Shown in pieces: positions 17,501-25,678 of a stretch of DNA of 64,000 nucleotides. A program made the translations under genes and the position numbers. Source of the DNA: Nostoc piscinale CENA21 (GTDB lineage Bacteria > Cyanobacteriota > Cyanobacteriia > Cyanobacteriales > Nostocaceae); assembly GCF_001298445.1 (NCBI RefSeq), contig NZ_CP012036.1:5010158-5074157 (forward strand), read 5' to 3'. Numbering within the stretch: position 1 is the first letter of the stretch; every line of letters starts with the position of its first letter. Under the pieces are notes generated by a model. It saw only the letters and a program-made list of their open reading frames with translations, was not told where the DNA came from and ran no database searches.

Positions 17501-18368
17501 CTAAACGCGCCAGAGAAAAACTAGTAGTATTCAACAAGATGGCAATTTGTTCAGCATCTTTTGGTTGAAAAATTTCACTCAATTCATCTTGTACACTGGG
17601 GTCACGTAACGAAGAAACAAACACTGGCACTGGTTGTAAGTTTGTGTGCGCTAAAGCTGCACACAAAGCATCAATCACCTGAGTATTTCCCGCCAAATAA
17701 TGAGCGCGGTAGAACAAAATACCCACTTTGGGGGAATCGGGAATCGAGAATAATTGATTTTCTTCCCCCTTGTCCCCCTTGTCCCCCCTGTCTCCCTCAT
17801 CTTCCTTATCCCCCTCATCTCCCCACTCATACAAACCCACACGAGGAACAATCTGCGGCGGTAGGGGTTGAAAGGATGTTTCTAAACAAGTGTCAGCAAT
17901 AAATTGCAAAGCATTAGCAAAATTATTAACACCGCCTTCATTGAAGTATTGCCATACTTGGTTAACAATCTCTACAGGTACAGTAGATTGAGCAACTAAT
18001 TCTGGGTCAAGCGCGTCATCCCCTGGCATTACAATTAAGGTTGTACCGTTACGTTGTACAATTTCCTGCACCACTTCTAAACCGTAACCCCAATATGCAC
18101 GTCCGCCTAAAAGACGTAAAATAATTACCTTGGCGAGTTCCAAAACTTGCTCGCTGTATGTATCAATAGTGATTTGTTGTTGTAACTGCAATAAGTTAGC
18201 GACTCTTAATGCAGGAAAATTTGTCGGTAATTTGGTAACTGCTGCTGCCAAAGTTTGAATGTCAGTATCCGCAGCCGTAATAAATACAAACGGTGCGGGA
18301 GTTTGTTCTAAAAACATTAAACTTTCTGACTGATTCCATCCGACTGATTTAGCATTTATTCGGTGCAT
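14529..18368 (-). CDS. cobN: Cobaltochelatase subunit CobN
   Basis: 1279 aa, normal for CobN (about 1250-1300), the large subunit that inserts cobalt into the corrin ring in aerobic cobalamin synthesis. The conserved core includes NYPNRDGRLANGVGLDTPAS, PARGYDIDPSLNYHAPDLEP, HLGKHGNLEWLPGKS and WGTATMRTGGDDIAEALALL. The N-terminus PAPFVFITAADTDIQTLA is the cyanobacterial type. No cobS or cobT is nearby; cyanobacterial CobN is thought to use ChlI/ChlD-like partners. Residues about 181-203 (EWGDEGDKEDEGDRGDKGDK) are encoded by an in-frame intergenic-type repeat. It is divergent from the histidine kinase across 130 bp. I see no cobalamin riboswitch in that space. Confidence 0.93.
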   Translation of the reverse strand: MHRINAKSVGWNQSESLMFLEQTPAPFVFITAADTDIQTLAAAVTKLPTNFPALRVANLLQLQQQITIDTYSEQVLELAKVIILRLLGGRAYWGYGLEVVQEIVQRNGTTLIVMPGDDALDPELVAQSTVPVEIVNQVWQYFNEGGVNNFANALQFIADTCLETSFQPLPPQIVPRVGLYEWGDEGDKEDEGDRGDKGDKGEENQLFSIPDSPKVGILFYRAHYLAGNTQVIDALCAALAHTNLQPVPVFVSSLRDPSVQDELSEIFQPKDAEQIAILLNTTSFSLARLDTEAPETEIWQKLDVPVLQVILSGGSVEQWESLSQGLSPRDIAMNVALPEVDGRIISRAVSFKALQTRNSDLETDVIVYEPVSDRIDFVAQLAANWVRLRAKPPQERRIALILANYPNRDGRLANGVGLDTPASCVEILNALQIDGYAVDNLPKDGNELIQRLTDGVTNDPEARELRPIQQSLSIEAYQEYFASLPESVKQGINERWGVGSGENIPIPGIQLGNIFVGIQPARGYDIDPSLNYHAPDLEPTHTYLAFYYWVRECFGADAVVHLGKHGNLEWLPGKSLALSSDCYPEVALGAMPHLYPFIVNDPGEGSQAKRRAQAVIIDHLTPPMTRAELYGALQQLENLIDEFYEAESLDPSRLPAIRDRIRELVIKENLHLDLGLENKEAIFNFELSILNSLDGYLCELKEAQIRDGLHIFGQCPQDKQLRDLIVAIARIPNRHSIGITRALSQAWGLDIDPLTDEFSALFTLPLSHSAPPHLCAKLNSCRTIGDVVELLEQQAAELVEQLPSLPPSPLSTTLDWIKAKLLPALQQTPAEITNLLHGLDGGYVPSGASGAPTRGRPEVLPTGKNFYSVDIRALPTETAWDVGRKAAENLIETYTQEHGEYPKTLGLSLWGTATMRTGGDDIAEALALLGVRPVWDGAARRVIDFEILPLSILGRPRVDVTLRISGFFRDAFPNLIDLFEQAVTAVAALDESPEENPLAVQVQQDTEYWMTQGLPESEANLRSRYRIFGSQPGAYGAGLQGLIESQNWTDDQDLARAYINWSCYAYSSITTNQEKGKLTGIAAPEVFQQRLQQMQIVLHNQDNREHDLLDSDDYYQFQGGLTVAARSLQGKSPQIYFGDHSIPANPRIRKLQAEIARVYRSRVINPKWIAGVMRHGYKGAFEMSATVDFLFAYDATTKCVEDYMYQGIAESYLFDTTVSEFIQYNNPHALRDIAERLLEAHQRGLWENIDILTLENLRNLVHQAEAAIEEKYIPDKSTV
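17762..17826. repeat. Low-complexity STRR-like repeat inside cobN
   Basis: Successive C-rich heptamer- to nonamer-like units (CCCCCTTGT, CCCCCTGTCT, CCCTCATCT) on the plus strand. They are of the kind normally seen between genes in these genomes but here lie in the cobN frame, encoding an Asp/Glu/Lys/Gly stretch. Confidence 0.75.
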
Positions 18369-18498
18369 GATCCCGCCTTACCGTCTTAAACTGTTGGTTA
18401 GAACACGATTAAAGAACATTTCAGCCTAGCACAGCCAGTTGCTAAACCAGAGCTTACGCTCTCCCATAAACTGGTTCTTCAACCCTTCTCACTAGACT

Positions 18499-20496
18499 TT
18501 GAAAATGCTTAGTTCACCTGATTTGAGCTTTTCTCAAAATTTGCCTTTAGTTGTATTTAATCAACTTGGGGAATTATTACAGCAAATGGCTCAATCTGTG
18601 GAGACTTCTATGCTAGTGCTAACAGAAGCTGTGCTGGCAAGAATTGTCATATCTGAAGAATGGCAAAGTCAAAGATTCACTTTGGTGGTTTCAGAGCAGT
18701 TTAGTGCGCTATTACTAGGCATTTTGACGCAGGAGGAGCAGCAAGCACAAGAAAATCCCCACTCCTCACTCAGCACTCAGCACTCAGCAACGCCACTTGC
18801 TACAACGGAGGGAACCTCCGCAACGCAGTGGCTCCTCAGCACTCGGCTGACGTTTAATTCAGAGGCGATCGCCTCCTTTGTTAGCAACTTGAAGGGTTTG
18901 TTTGCTAATGATTCCGAGACTTATCAAAATCTTGACTACTACAGTCAAATTCTCCGTCCTAATGATGCTACCCTCCAAAGTCAATTCACGCTGTTGTTAT
19001 TAGAATATCTGCTACCTCAAAAGAATCAGGCGGTAGCAGAATCTCTGAATACAAGTCCGTCTGGAAATTTTTGTCAAGCGATTGAAATTGCTTTACAAAA
19101 ACAAATTTCCCAAGAGCGATTGTTAAATCAAGTTACGACTCAGATTCGCAAAAGTTTAGATTTGCCAGTGATTATGGCAACTGCGATCGCCCAAGTGCGC
19201 GAGTTTTTGAAGTTAGACAGGTTAGTAATATATAAATTTGCAGGGTCAAGGGTCAATACCCAAAACTCCACAGACAATGGGCAAAGTCCTGCTCCAACCC
19301 TCATCCCAGACTGGCAAAAGTATGGTGGTTGTATCGTTTATGAAGTCAAGGCGACGGATGAGATTCCTTCAGTGTTACATTCCCAAGAGACAAATTGCTT
19401 TACTCGCCATTCTCCTTGTTGGGATAAGTATCGCCAAGGTTTTACCTTAGTAGTAGAAGATGTGGAAAAAACTTATGCGTTGGAAGAGTGTTTGTTGAAT
19501 TTTCTCCGCGCTAATCGTGTTAGGGCAAAGTTAGCAGCCCCAATTATGTTTGAGGAAAAACTTTGGGGACTGTTAATTGCTCATCAGTGTGATATTCCGC
19601 GCCAGTGGAATGAAAATGAGCGCAATTTACTTTCTTCCATTGCTGAACAATTAGCGATCGCTATTCATCAATCAGAGTTAATGCGATCGCTCACTCAAGA
19701 AAAACAAACTCTCGAACAACGGGTATTAGAGCGCACAATGGCTTTACGAGATGCTTTATTAGCCGCTGAAGCTGCAAGCCGTTTACGTAACGAATTTCTT
19801 GCCACCATTAGCCATGAATTACTAACACCGTTAACTTATGTAATTGGGATGTCTTCTACTTTGTTACGTTGGCCGATAGGGGAATTGAGTCAACGACAGC
19901 GCGATTATTTGCAAACCATCCACGACAGTGGCGAACATTTATTAGAAATGATTAATGACATCCTGGATTTATCACAAATCGAGGCTGGGAAAACAGTTTT
20001 AAATATTAATGAGTTCTCTTTAGCAAAGATAGCAGAAAGTGCTATTTCCGCCTTAATTGATAAAGCTAATAACCAACAAGTTACGCTCAAACTCGATTTA
20101 CAAATTGATCCCCGACGCGATATCTTTAGTGCTGATGCCGAGCGTATCGAACAGATTTTATGGAATTTGTTAACCAATGCCATTAAATTTACACCAGAAG
20201 GTGGTAGTGTCACCCTCAGAATTTGGGTAGAAGATAATACTGCTGTTTTTCAAGTTGAAGATACAGGAATTGGGATTTCAGAAGAGCAATTACCATTAAT
20301 GTTTGAGAAATTTCAGCAGCTAGATACACCTTATCGTCGCCGTTATGAAGGTACCGGACTTGGTTTAGCTTTAACTAAACAACTTGTCGAACTGCATCGT
20401 GGTCGAATTGAAGTAGAATCGACTGTGGGTATCGGCTCTATCTTTACTGTCTGGATACCTCCACAGTCCACGAAAGTTCTCAGTGCTGAGTCATAG
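18499..20496 (+). CDS. GAF-domain sensor histidine kinase
   Basis: 665 aa soluble kinase. A GAF domain occupies roughly residues 210-400 (LKLDRLVIYKF, AAPIMFEEKLWGLLIAHQC, SIAEQLAIAIHQSEL). A short coiled coil leads to the HisKA box ISHELLTPLTYVIGM with phospho-acceptor His439. The catalytic boxes are N (LWNLLTNAIKFTPEGG), G1 (EDTGIGISEEQ), F (MFEKFQQL) and G2 (YEGTGLGLALTKQLVE). The GAF Cys (RHSPCW) could suggest bilin binding, but this is uncertain. Residues about 88-115 come from in-frame repeats. No receiver gene is adjacent, so the partner is unknown. Confidence 0.9.
   Translation: MKMLSSPDLSFSQNLPLVVFNQLGELLQQMAQSVETSMLVLTEAVLARIVISEEWQSQRFTLVVSEQFSALLLGILTQEEQQAQENPHSSLSTQHSATPLATTEGTSATQWLLSTRLTFNSEAIASFVSNLKGLFANDSETYQNLDYYSQILRPNDATLQSQFTLLLLEYLLPQKNQAVAESLNTSPSGNFCQAIEIALQKQISQERLLNQVTTQIRKSLDLPVIMATAIAQVREFLKLDRLVIYKFAGSRVNTQNSTDNGQSPAPTLIPDWQKYGGCIVYEVKATDEIPSVLHSQETNCFTRHSPCWDKYRQGFTLVVEDVEKTYALEECLLNFLRANRVRAKLAAPIMFEEKLWGLLIAHQCDIPRQWNENERNLLSSIAEQLAIAIHQSELMRSLTQEKQTLEQRVLERTMALRDALLAAEAASRLRNEFLATISHELLTPLTYVIGMSSTLLRWPIGELSQRQRDYLQTIHDSGEHLLEMINDILDLSQIEAGKTVLNINEFSLAKIAESAISALIDKANNQQVTLKLDLQIDPRRDIFSADAERIEQILWNLLTNAIKFTPEGGSVTLRIWVEDNTAVFQVEDTGIGISEEQLPLMFEKFQQLDTPYRRRYEGTGLGLALTKQLVELHRGRIEVESTVGIGSIFTVWIPPQSTKVLSAES
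18760..18843. repeat. STRR plus palindromic repeat inside the histidine kinase gene
   Basis: Tandem CTCAGCA-type heptamers (18760-18788) are followed by a palindromic block that begins GCCACTTGCTACAACGGAGG and ends GCAACGCAGTGGC. This is a common intergenic repeat of Nostoc-type genomes. The whole insertion keeps the reading frame. Confidence 0.75.
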
Positions 20497-20705
20497 CATC
20501 GTGAGATAACTATAGTAATCCTATTCGAGATCAACCACAGAGACAATTTAAAAGCTTGAATGCCAGGAATAGTAAGACTTTTTTTCCTCCTGCCTCCTGC
20601 CTTCTGTTATAAGGGAGACAAGAGAGAGATAGATTTGGAATTATTTAGGGTTGCTATATGTAATCAATGTGAATATAAAAGTCAAACACAAATAAAAATC
20701 ATACT

Positions 20706-20936
20706 ATGGCAGAAATTGAAGACTTAGGTGTAAGTGTAGAAGAATATTTAGATGGATTGGCCGCAGGCATTGATATTTTAGAATTGAGGCGATTAGAAGC
20801 TAGGGGGATTCCTACCCATTTAGCTTTAGAATTGATGAAAATTATGCCAAAAGTAGTTGATGGCACAGCTACGCCTGAAGAAGTTGTCAGAGGGCTAATG
20901 ATTATGTCTCCATCTCTCAGACAGCAACTTGAATAA
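20706..20936 (+). CDS. Small hypothetical acidic protein
   Basis: 76 aa from ATG 20706, acidic and helical (VSVEEYLDGLAAGIDILELRRLEARGIP, then LALELMKIMPKVVDGTATPEEVVRGLMIM). No cysteine cluster, signal or membrane segment. The family is not recognised. It precedes nanE by 33 bp on the same strand, suggesting a shared transcript. Codon use and composition look like the neighbours, so it is probably a real gene. Confidence 0.6.
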   Translation: MAEIEDLGVSVEEYLDGLAAGIDILELRRLEARGIPTHLALELMKIMPKVVDGTATPEEVVRGLMIMSPSLRQQLE

Positions 20937-20968
20937 TTGAGATTGTATATACAGTAGTTCTATCTCTA

Positions 20969-21661
20969 ATGACCAATGACCACTTAATTCATACCTTAAA
21001 AAACGGACTGATTGTATCTTGCCAAGCGCCTGTTGATTCACCGCTATATGAACCAACTATTATTGCTGCAATGGCGCAGGCTGCGGTTAATAATGGTGCT
21101 GTTGGGGTACGCATAGATACTCCAACTCATATCCGTGCGGTAAGAGAGCGAGTGCAAGTACCGATTATTGGGTTATGGAAACAAGTCATTCCTAAATATG
21201 ATGTATACATTACACCCCAGTTTCATCATGCTGTGGCTGTAGCTGTGGCTGGAGCCGATATAATTGCGATCGATGCTACAACTAGGCATCGTCCTGGTGG
21301 TGAGACAGTCGCAGAGATCATCAGCCACATACATCAGGAATTAGACAAACCAGTGATTGCTGATGTTGATACAATTGAAGCCGCCAAAGCTGCTGCTGGT
21401 GCTGGTGCAGATATAGTGGCGACAACTCTTTATGGCTATACTCCCAAGACTAATAATGATTCTCCGCCTAGTTGGGAACTGCTAACGCAAATGCTAGAGG
21501 AGTTAAAGATTCCGGTAATTTGTGAAGGTGGAATTTCTTCACCGCAAATGGCACGTCACGCTTTAAATTTAGGTGCTTATGCTGTTGTCGTTGGTACTGC
21601 AATCACCGGCATAGATTTGCAAGTAAAGAATTATCAACGGATCATGCAAAACGGAGAATAA
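20969..21661 (+). CDS. nanE: Putative N-acetylmannosamine-6-phosphate 2-epimerase
   Basis: 230 aa TIM-barrel of the NanE family, which interconverts ManNAc-6-P and GlcNAc-6-P. Characteristic segments are LKNGLIVSCQAPVDSPLYEP, GAVGVRIDTPTHIRAVRE, PIIGLWKQ, AIDATTRHRPGGE, VIADVDT, ATTLYGYT and VICEGGISSP with AVVVGTAIT near the C-terminus. The catalytic Lys and Glu of the family are consistent with WK and CEGG. In cyanobacteria it may salvage amino sugars or feed ManNAc into polysaccharide. A terminator-like hairpin follows at 21709. Confidence 0.93.
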   Translation: MTNDHLIHTLKNGLIVSCQAPVDSPLYEPTIIAAMAQAAVNNGAVGVRIDTPTHIRAVRERVQVPIIGLWKQVIPKYDVYITPQFHHAVAVAVAGADIIAIDATTRHRPGGETVAEIISHIHQELDKPVIADVDTIEAAKAAAGAGADIVATTLYGYTPKTNNDSPPSWELLTQMLEELKIPVICEGGISSPQMARHALNLGAYAVVVGTAITGIDLQVKNYQRIMQNGE

Positions 21662-21708
21662 TTGTTGAAGAATACTATCCCACGGAATTCCTGATACAAA
21701 TTCCTTGG

Positions 21709-21745
21709 CCTGCTCTTAACACTTTAGGGCAGGTTTATTTTTCTG
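21709..21745 (+). terminator. Rho-independent terminator after nanE
   Basis: CCTGCTCT and AGGGCAGG form an 8-bp stem (one G-U pair) with a 9-nt loop, followed by TTTATTTTTCT. It lies 48 bp downstream of the nanE stop on the same strand. Confidence 0.65.
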
Positions 21746-21928
21746 ATTCAAATGAAACTTTTTCTCAAAAGTATCTTAATCTTAATTAACGGATAACAGA
21801 GAATTGGGAGCAGGAAACAGATTCCTGTTTTATTCCCTTATTCTCTAGAAAAGTCTAATTTCCAGCTTGATATTTGTAAAGGGTCGTTATAAGATGACAG
21901 AGTTTAGTGATAATAGGTGGCAATAACT

Positions 21929-23422
21929 ATGAGCTTTTCCAGCATTGCTATTGAGCAACGTTCTAAAGAAGCTCAAGCTCTGAAGTTTGTTCTGGGTTAC
22001 AGTTTGGTGGGTTCTCTGGCGTTGCATGTTGCATTGCTGGGTTCTGGGATAGGCAACTTTTTGACAAGATTACCCGCTGATGATAAAGAACCGATAGAAT
22101 TAGCGATCGTAGATGCTCCAGCTACTCCAGAACCAGAAATAGAAAAAGCTCTGATAGAAGAAAAAAAGGAACCACCTCAGCAAGTTGTATCTCAGCCTGA
22201 AACTCGAATTCCTGAAAGGTCGCCTGTTATTCCTCAACAACAGTCAGTAGCAATTGCTCCAGTCCAAAAATTTGTTGAAAAGCCTCAAATTCAGCCTGTT
22301 CAACAGCAACCCAGACAAACTATCCAATCAGGTAAACCTTCAACCACTGTCAAAACTAATCAGACATCTCCAGGCACTGGTGGTGGTTCTGGTTCTAGTG
22401 CTACGTCTGAATCAACCAGTACTAATAACGGTGGCAGTTCAGGATCGAGTGGTGGTACGGGAATTTTAACTGGGAGTGGTAGTGGTATAGGTGTAGGTGT
22501 TGGTAGTGGCAGTGGTACAGGTACTGGCATCGGTAACGGTAATGGTAGTGGCACAGGCACAGGCACAGGTACTGGAAGTGGCACTGGTACAGGCACTGGA
22601 ATTGGTAACGGTAATGGTAGTGGCACAGGCACAGGTACTGGCACTGGCATCGGTACTGGTACTGGCACTGGTACTAGTGATCCTGTAGCGGTAGCACCAA
22701 GGCCAGCTAAAATTGCAGCACCAGCTAATCGTAGTAGCGGTAATGGCCGTGCCGCCTGTCGTCAGTGCGATAATAAGTATCCCGAACAAGCCAGACGCAG
22801 AGGTATTGAAGGCAAGGTAGAAGTTGCCGTTGATACTGATGCCAAAGGGAATGTAACTAACGTTAGATTAACTCGTTCTAGTGGTAATAGGGAGTTAGAT
22901 GAAGCCCATCTAAGACAAGCCCGTGATTGGAAATTGAAGCCAAGTGAAAGTGGTAGACAAGGCGTATCAATTTCTACCGACTATGCGATTCGTGGCTCCC
23001 GGAGATATCGAGAAGCCCAAGAACGTAAGCGACAAAGACAAGCTAGAGAAGCCGAACAAAGAAATCAACCAACAGCCACTGCTAATCAAAGTACAACTAG
23101 CGAAACTCCCAGACGTAGGCGACGTTTAACTTCTGGAACTATTGTTGATGTTCCTCCAGAAAGAAGAACAATCACAGAAGCAGCAGCTACATCTGAAAGT
23201 ACTCCGTTACGCCGTCGATTACGCCCACGTACCAACACTGCTGCACCAGCATCACGTCCGAGTCAAGCAACAACATCCAGTGGTGAAAATAACGCCCCAA
23301 GATTGCGTCGCCGCCGTCGTCCAGATTCTGCAACTACATCCGATAGTGCTAGTAGGTTGAGAAATGCGCTGCGCCGTTCTCGACCATCATCTGAGTCTGC
23401 GCCTGCGGAGCCTAAACCATAG
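21929..23422 (+). CDS. TonB-like energy transducer with Gly/Thr repeats and Arg-rich C-terminal tail
   Basis: 497 aa from ATG 21929 (GGTGG ribosome site at 21916; a GTG within it is the longer alternative). An N-terminal transmembrane helix (about residues 28-50, GYSLVGSLALHVALLGSGIG) is followed by an acidic Pro/Glu segment. A long low-complexity span of Gly-Thr/Gly-Ser dipeptides (about residues 180-250) comes next. Then a TonB_C-type domain (NKYPEQARRRGIEGKVEVAV, then DEAHLRQARDWKLKPSESG). Unlike classical TonB the domain is not terminal: about 120 residues rich in Arg clusters (TPRRRRRL, RLRRRRRP) follow. It probably spans the periplasm and couples inner-membrane energy to outer-membrane transport; its receptor is unknown. 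It converges on the VirB-like operon. Confidence 0.8.
   Translation: MSFSSIAIEQRSKEAQALKFVLGYSLVGSLALHVALLGSGIGNFLTRLPADDKEPIELAIVDAPATPEPEIEKALIEEKKEPPQQVVSQPETRIPERSPVIPQQQSVAIAPVQKFVEKPQIQPVQQQPRQTIQSGKPSTTVKTNQTSPGTGGGSGSSATSESTSTNNGGSSGSSGGTGILTGSGSGIGVGVGSGSGTGTGIGNGNGSGTGTGTGTGSGTGTGTGIGNGNGSGTGTGTGTGIGTGTGTGTSDPVAVAPRPAKIAAPANRSSGNGRAACRQCDNKYPEQARRRGIEGKVEVAVDTDAKGNVTNVRLTRSSGNRELDEAHLRQARDWKLKPSESGRQGVSISTDYAIRGSRRYREAQERKRQRQAREAEQRNQPTATANQSTTSETPRRRRRLTSGTIVDVPPERRTITEAAATSESTPLRRRLRPRTNTAAPASRPSQATTSSGENNAPRLRRRRRPDSATTSDSASRLRNALRRSRPSSESAPAEPKP
22477..22676. repeat. GGTACTGGCAC-type coding minisatellite in the TonB-like gene
   Basis: About 200 bp of GGT/GGC-ACT/AGT codon repeats including two near-identical copies of a longer unit (GGTAACGGTAATGGTAGTGG and flanks). 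They encode (GTGTGSG)n. This explains spurious long open frames on the other strand. Confidence 0.85.
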
Positions 23423-23496
23423 TAGGAAGAAAGAGGTTAGGGGCTAGAGGCTAGATTTTGACCAGTGTCTGGCCTCCATATCATTAACTTGCTGTT

Positions 23497-24052
23497 TTAG
23501 CGTGGATATCTGAGACAAGGCGATTTATTATCGGTGGTGGCTTCATCACCATAAATTGCCAAGGTATGATACCCAGGGTCAGAATCTGTGTACAGCACTC
23601 GAAATGTATAAAGCTTACTTTTGCCTTGTGCTTCAGTAATGATGGTTAACAGTGTTTTATCTGTGTTGGGAAGTCCGGGAATTTTTTAATTTGGGAATGC
23701 GTCGCAGTTGAATGACGTTGGCGGCGGAGTTTTTACAATCTCCAGAATTAAAATTTTGATTTTGTCCGAACTGGGTACAAACTGGCCCATCAAAGTCTAT
23801 GGTTACTTGTGATGGATCATTTAACCAGACTTTTTTAATTGTTTCACCAGCCGGTAAAAAGCTTAAATTTGTACCTTGCACATAGGATACGGTAATAGTT
23901 GGTTCTACACCACTTAAACCTTGTGCTTGACAAGAAAGCATAGAACGCAAAACGCTATTCTGGGCTATGGCTCGGCCAGCTAATAATATTACCCCGATGG
24001 AAACAATTAAGGAGGCCAGAGAGAAGAAAGGAGGAAATTTGGCATTTTTCAT
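23497..24052 (-). pseudogene. VirB9/TrbG-like secretion protein, broken by a +1 frameshift
   Basis: From ATG 24052 a signal peptide (cleavage after AGRAIA, about residue 30) is followed by TVSYVQGTNLSFLPAGETIKK, VWLNDPSQVTIDFDG and VIQLRRIPKLK. This resembles the N-terminal beta-sandwich domain of VirB9/TrbG-type proteins. The frame then stops at 23657. Removing one base from the A6 run (plus-strand T6 at 23682-23687) restores IPGLPNTDKTLLTIITEAQG, KSKLYTFRVLY and a natural end at the TAA at 23497. The whole would be about 184 aa, short for a full VirB9. It is the last gene of the VirB-like block, 28 bp after the VirB10-like gene. Confidence 0.65.
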
Positions 24053-24079
24053 GACTGCGATCGCTAAACTAAGTCAAAA

Positions 24080-25654
24080 TTAAAACTGTAACTGCTGATT
24101 GACATAGACTTCCACTTCTTTACCCGCCGCGATAAACCACACGTTAGTTTGTTGAGTTAATTGGGCAATTGCTTGCTGATTACGTTGAGAAATTTGGGGA
24201 ATTACAGAGTTAAAACCACCTTCTAATACCCCAGCTAAAATGTTACGTCTGGGATTAGTGTTACTCACAATCGTACCTGTAGCAGTTGTTGTGACTACTT
24301 GAGCCTCTGTACGGTTAAATAACTCTGCGGCTTTACCAATACCGCCCAATACAAATAACCCTAAATCCATACTTGCAATCGAGCCACTAGCATTAGGAAA
24401 TTTATTTGCGATTAAAGGTCTGCCTTTCACACCACGAATAATAATCGCATTTTTAGGCAAGGTTGTTTCTGTCAAAACACCGTCCTTTTGGGAGACAATT
24501 TTGGTTACGTTCAACTGCAACAAACCTTGCTCAGACAGAGATTTAATTTCAGCTAATAACTCAGTTTTTGCCGGAATTGCAACTTGACCATCGATAGATT
24601 TTAAAGGTTGTTTTAATTGAATGACAAAGACATTTTTATCTTCATCATCATCTTTGTCATTACCTCTGGTTCTGGTAGTTTCGCCAAAAATCGCTGTAGC
24701 AACTACGGCTTTAGTACTAGTACCAACTGCTACTGTCTTCGGCCCTTGAGTTTGAGTTGTACCAAGTCCAGGATTTGTTTGAGGTTGTGGTTGGGTTTCG
24801 GGTGGTGTTACTTCTGGTGATGTCACTCTATTATTATCAACTGGGGGAACTTGACTGATATTCACTCCCGATGTTCCAGTTGTGGAAACTTGACCATAAC
24901 TGCCTAATTTAGCCAACTTTGACCATTCTTGCAGCGGATCTGGTGGCGCAGGTGGAGTTGTCACAACTGCTTGTGGTGGTGGTAAGTCTGGTACTGAGCG
25001 AGTTTCCGGGATAACGGGTGGCACAACAGCAGGTCTTGCTAGTGGTGGATTAACTTGACGTGGAACATACACTACCTGGGCTGGTGCTTGGACTGCTGGC
25101 CGGACATTTCTGATGGCTGTACGGTTAGGTCTACTATCTACTGATGAAACCAACCTAACTGGATTTCTCAGGCTTTGTTGGGATGCGGCGACATCATCGG
25201 CTTGTTCGGCTAGGGCTAATTTGGTTTTTAAATCTTCGATTTGTTGTTCTAAGTCTTGCTGGCGGGGTGCTGTATTGGTTGCGGCTGGAGTGGGAACGGA
25301 AACAGGCCGAGTCGCTGATTTTTGACCACCACCGCTCATAATTTGGGATAAAAAGCCACCAGCTAACAAAACTACTACTAAGGTGGCAGAGCCGACTAAA
25401 GTTAATTTAGCAAAAGGATTTGATGATAGGGGTTGGGTGGTTTTAACTTCTTGTGGTTCTTCGATTAAAGCTTCGGGAATGTCTAGCTCTTCGGTGGCTT
25501 CGACATTCACAGTTTTTGATTCTTCTTCAAAACCTACCAATCTGGCAATTTTTGATTCCCAATCGGAAGATTCTGCGTGTTTTTGCGAATCGGAATGAGT
25601 GCGATTTGTTAGCCCTTGGGGGTGAATTTCTGAAGAAATGGAATAAGAAGTCAT
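24080..25654 (-). CDS. VirB10/TrbI-like type IV secretion protein
   Basis: 524 aa. An acidic cytoplasmic N-terminus (about 85 residues) precedes one transmembrane helix (KLTLVGSATLVVVLLAGGFL). A coiled-coil segment (QQDLEQQIEDLKTKLALAEQ) and a Pro/Gln-rich periplasmic linker follow. The C-terminal beta-barrel domain has DKNVFVIQLKQPLKSIDGQV, IPAKTELLAEI, NAIIIRGVKGRPLIA, and ends FIAAGKEVEVYVNQQLQF. Topology and the C-terminal domain match VirB10/TrbI, which links inner- and outer-membrane parts of type IV secretion machines. It follows the two VirB8-like genes by 24 bp. Confidence 0.8.
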   Translation of the reverse strand: MTSYSISSEIHPQGLTNRTHSDSQKHAESSDWESKIARLVGFEEESKTVNVEATEELDIPEALIEEPQEVKTTQPLSSNPFAKLTLVGSATLVVVLLAGGFLSQIMSGGGQKSATRPVSVPTPAATNTAPRQQDLEQQIEDLKTKLALAEQADDVAASQQSLRNPVRLVSSVDSRPNRTAIRNVRPAVQAPAQVVYVPRQVNPPLARPAVVPPVIPETRSVPDLPPPQAVVTTPPAPPDPLQEWSKLAKLGSYGQVSTTGTSGVNISQVPPVDNNRVTSPEVTPPETQPQPQTNPGLGTTQTQGPKTVAVGTSTKAVVATAIFGETTRTRGNDKDDDEDKNVFVIQLKQPLKSIDGQVAIPAKTELLAEIKSLSEQGLLQLNVTKIVSQKDGVLTETTLPKNAIIIRGVKGRPLIANKFPNASGSIASMDLGLFVLGGIGKAAELFNRTEAQVVTTTATGTIVSNTNPRRNILAGVLEGGFNSVIPQISQRNQQAIAQLTQQTNVWFIAAGKEVEVYVNQQLQF

Positions 25655-25678
25655 AGTATATGGCTTTGGTGATAATGT

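Noticed and set aside
18369..18498. Cobalamin riboswitch before cobN
   Set aside because: The 130-bp space is too short and shows no recognisable B12-box-like structure.
22360..22668. Long minus-strand open frame of repeated Pro-Val residues
   Set aside because: Shadow of the (GT/GS)n repeat of the TonB-like gene on the other strand.
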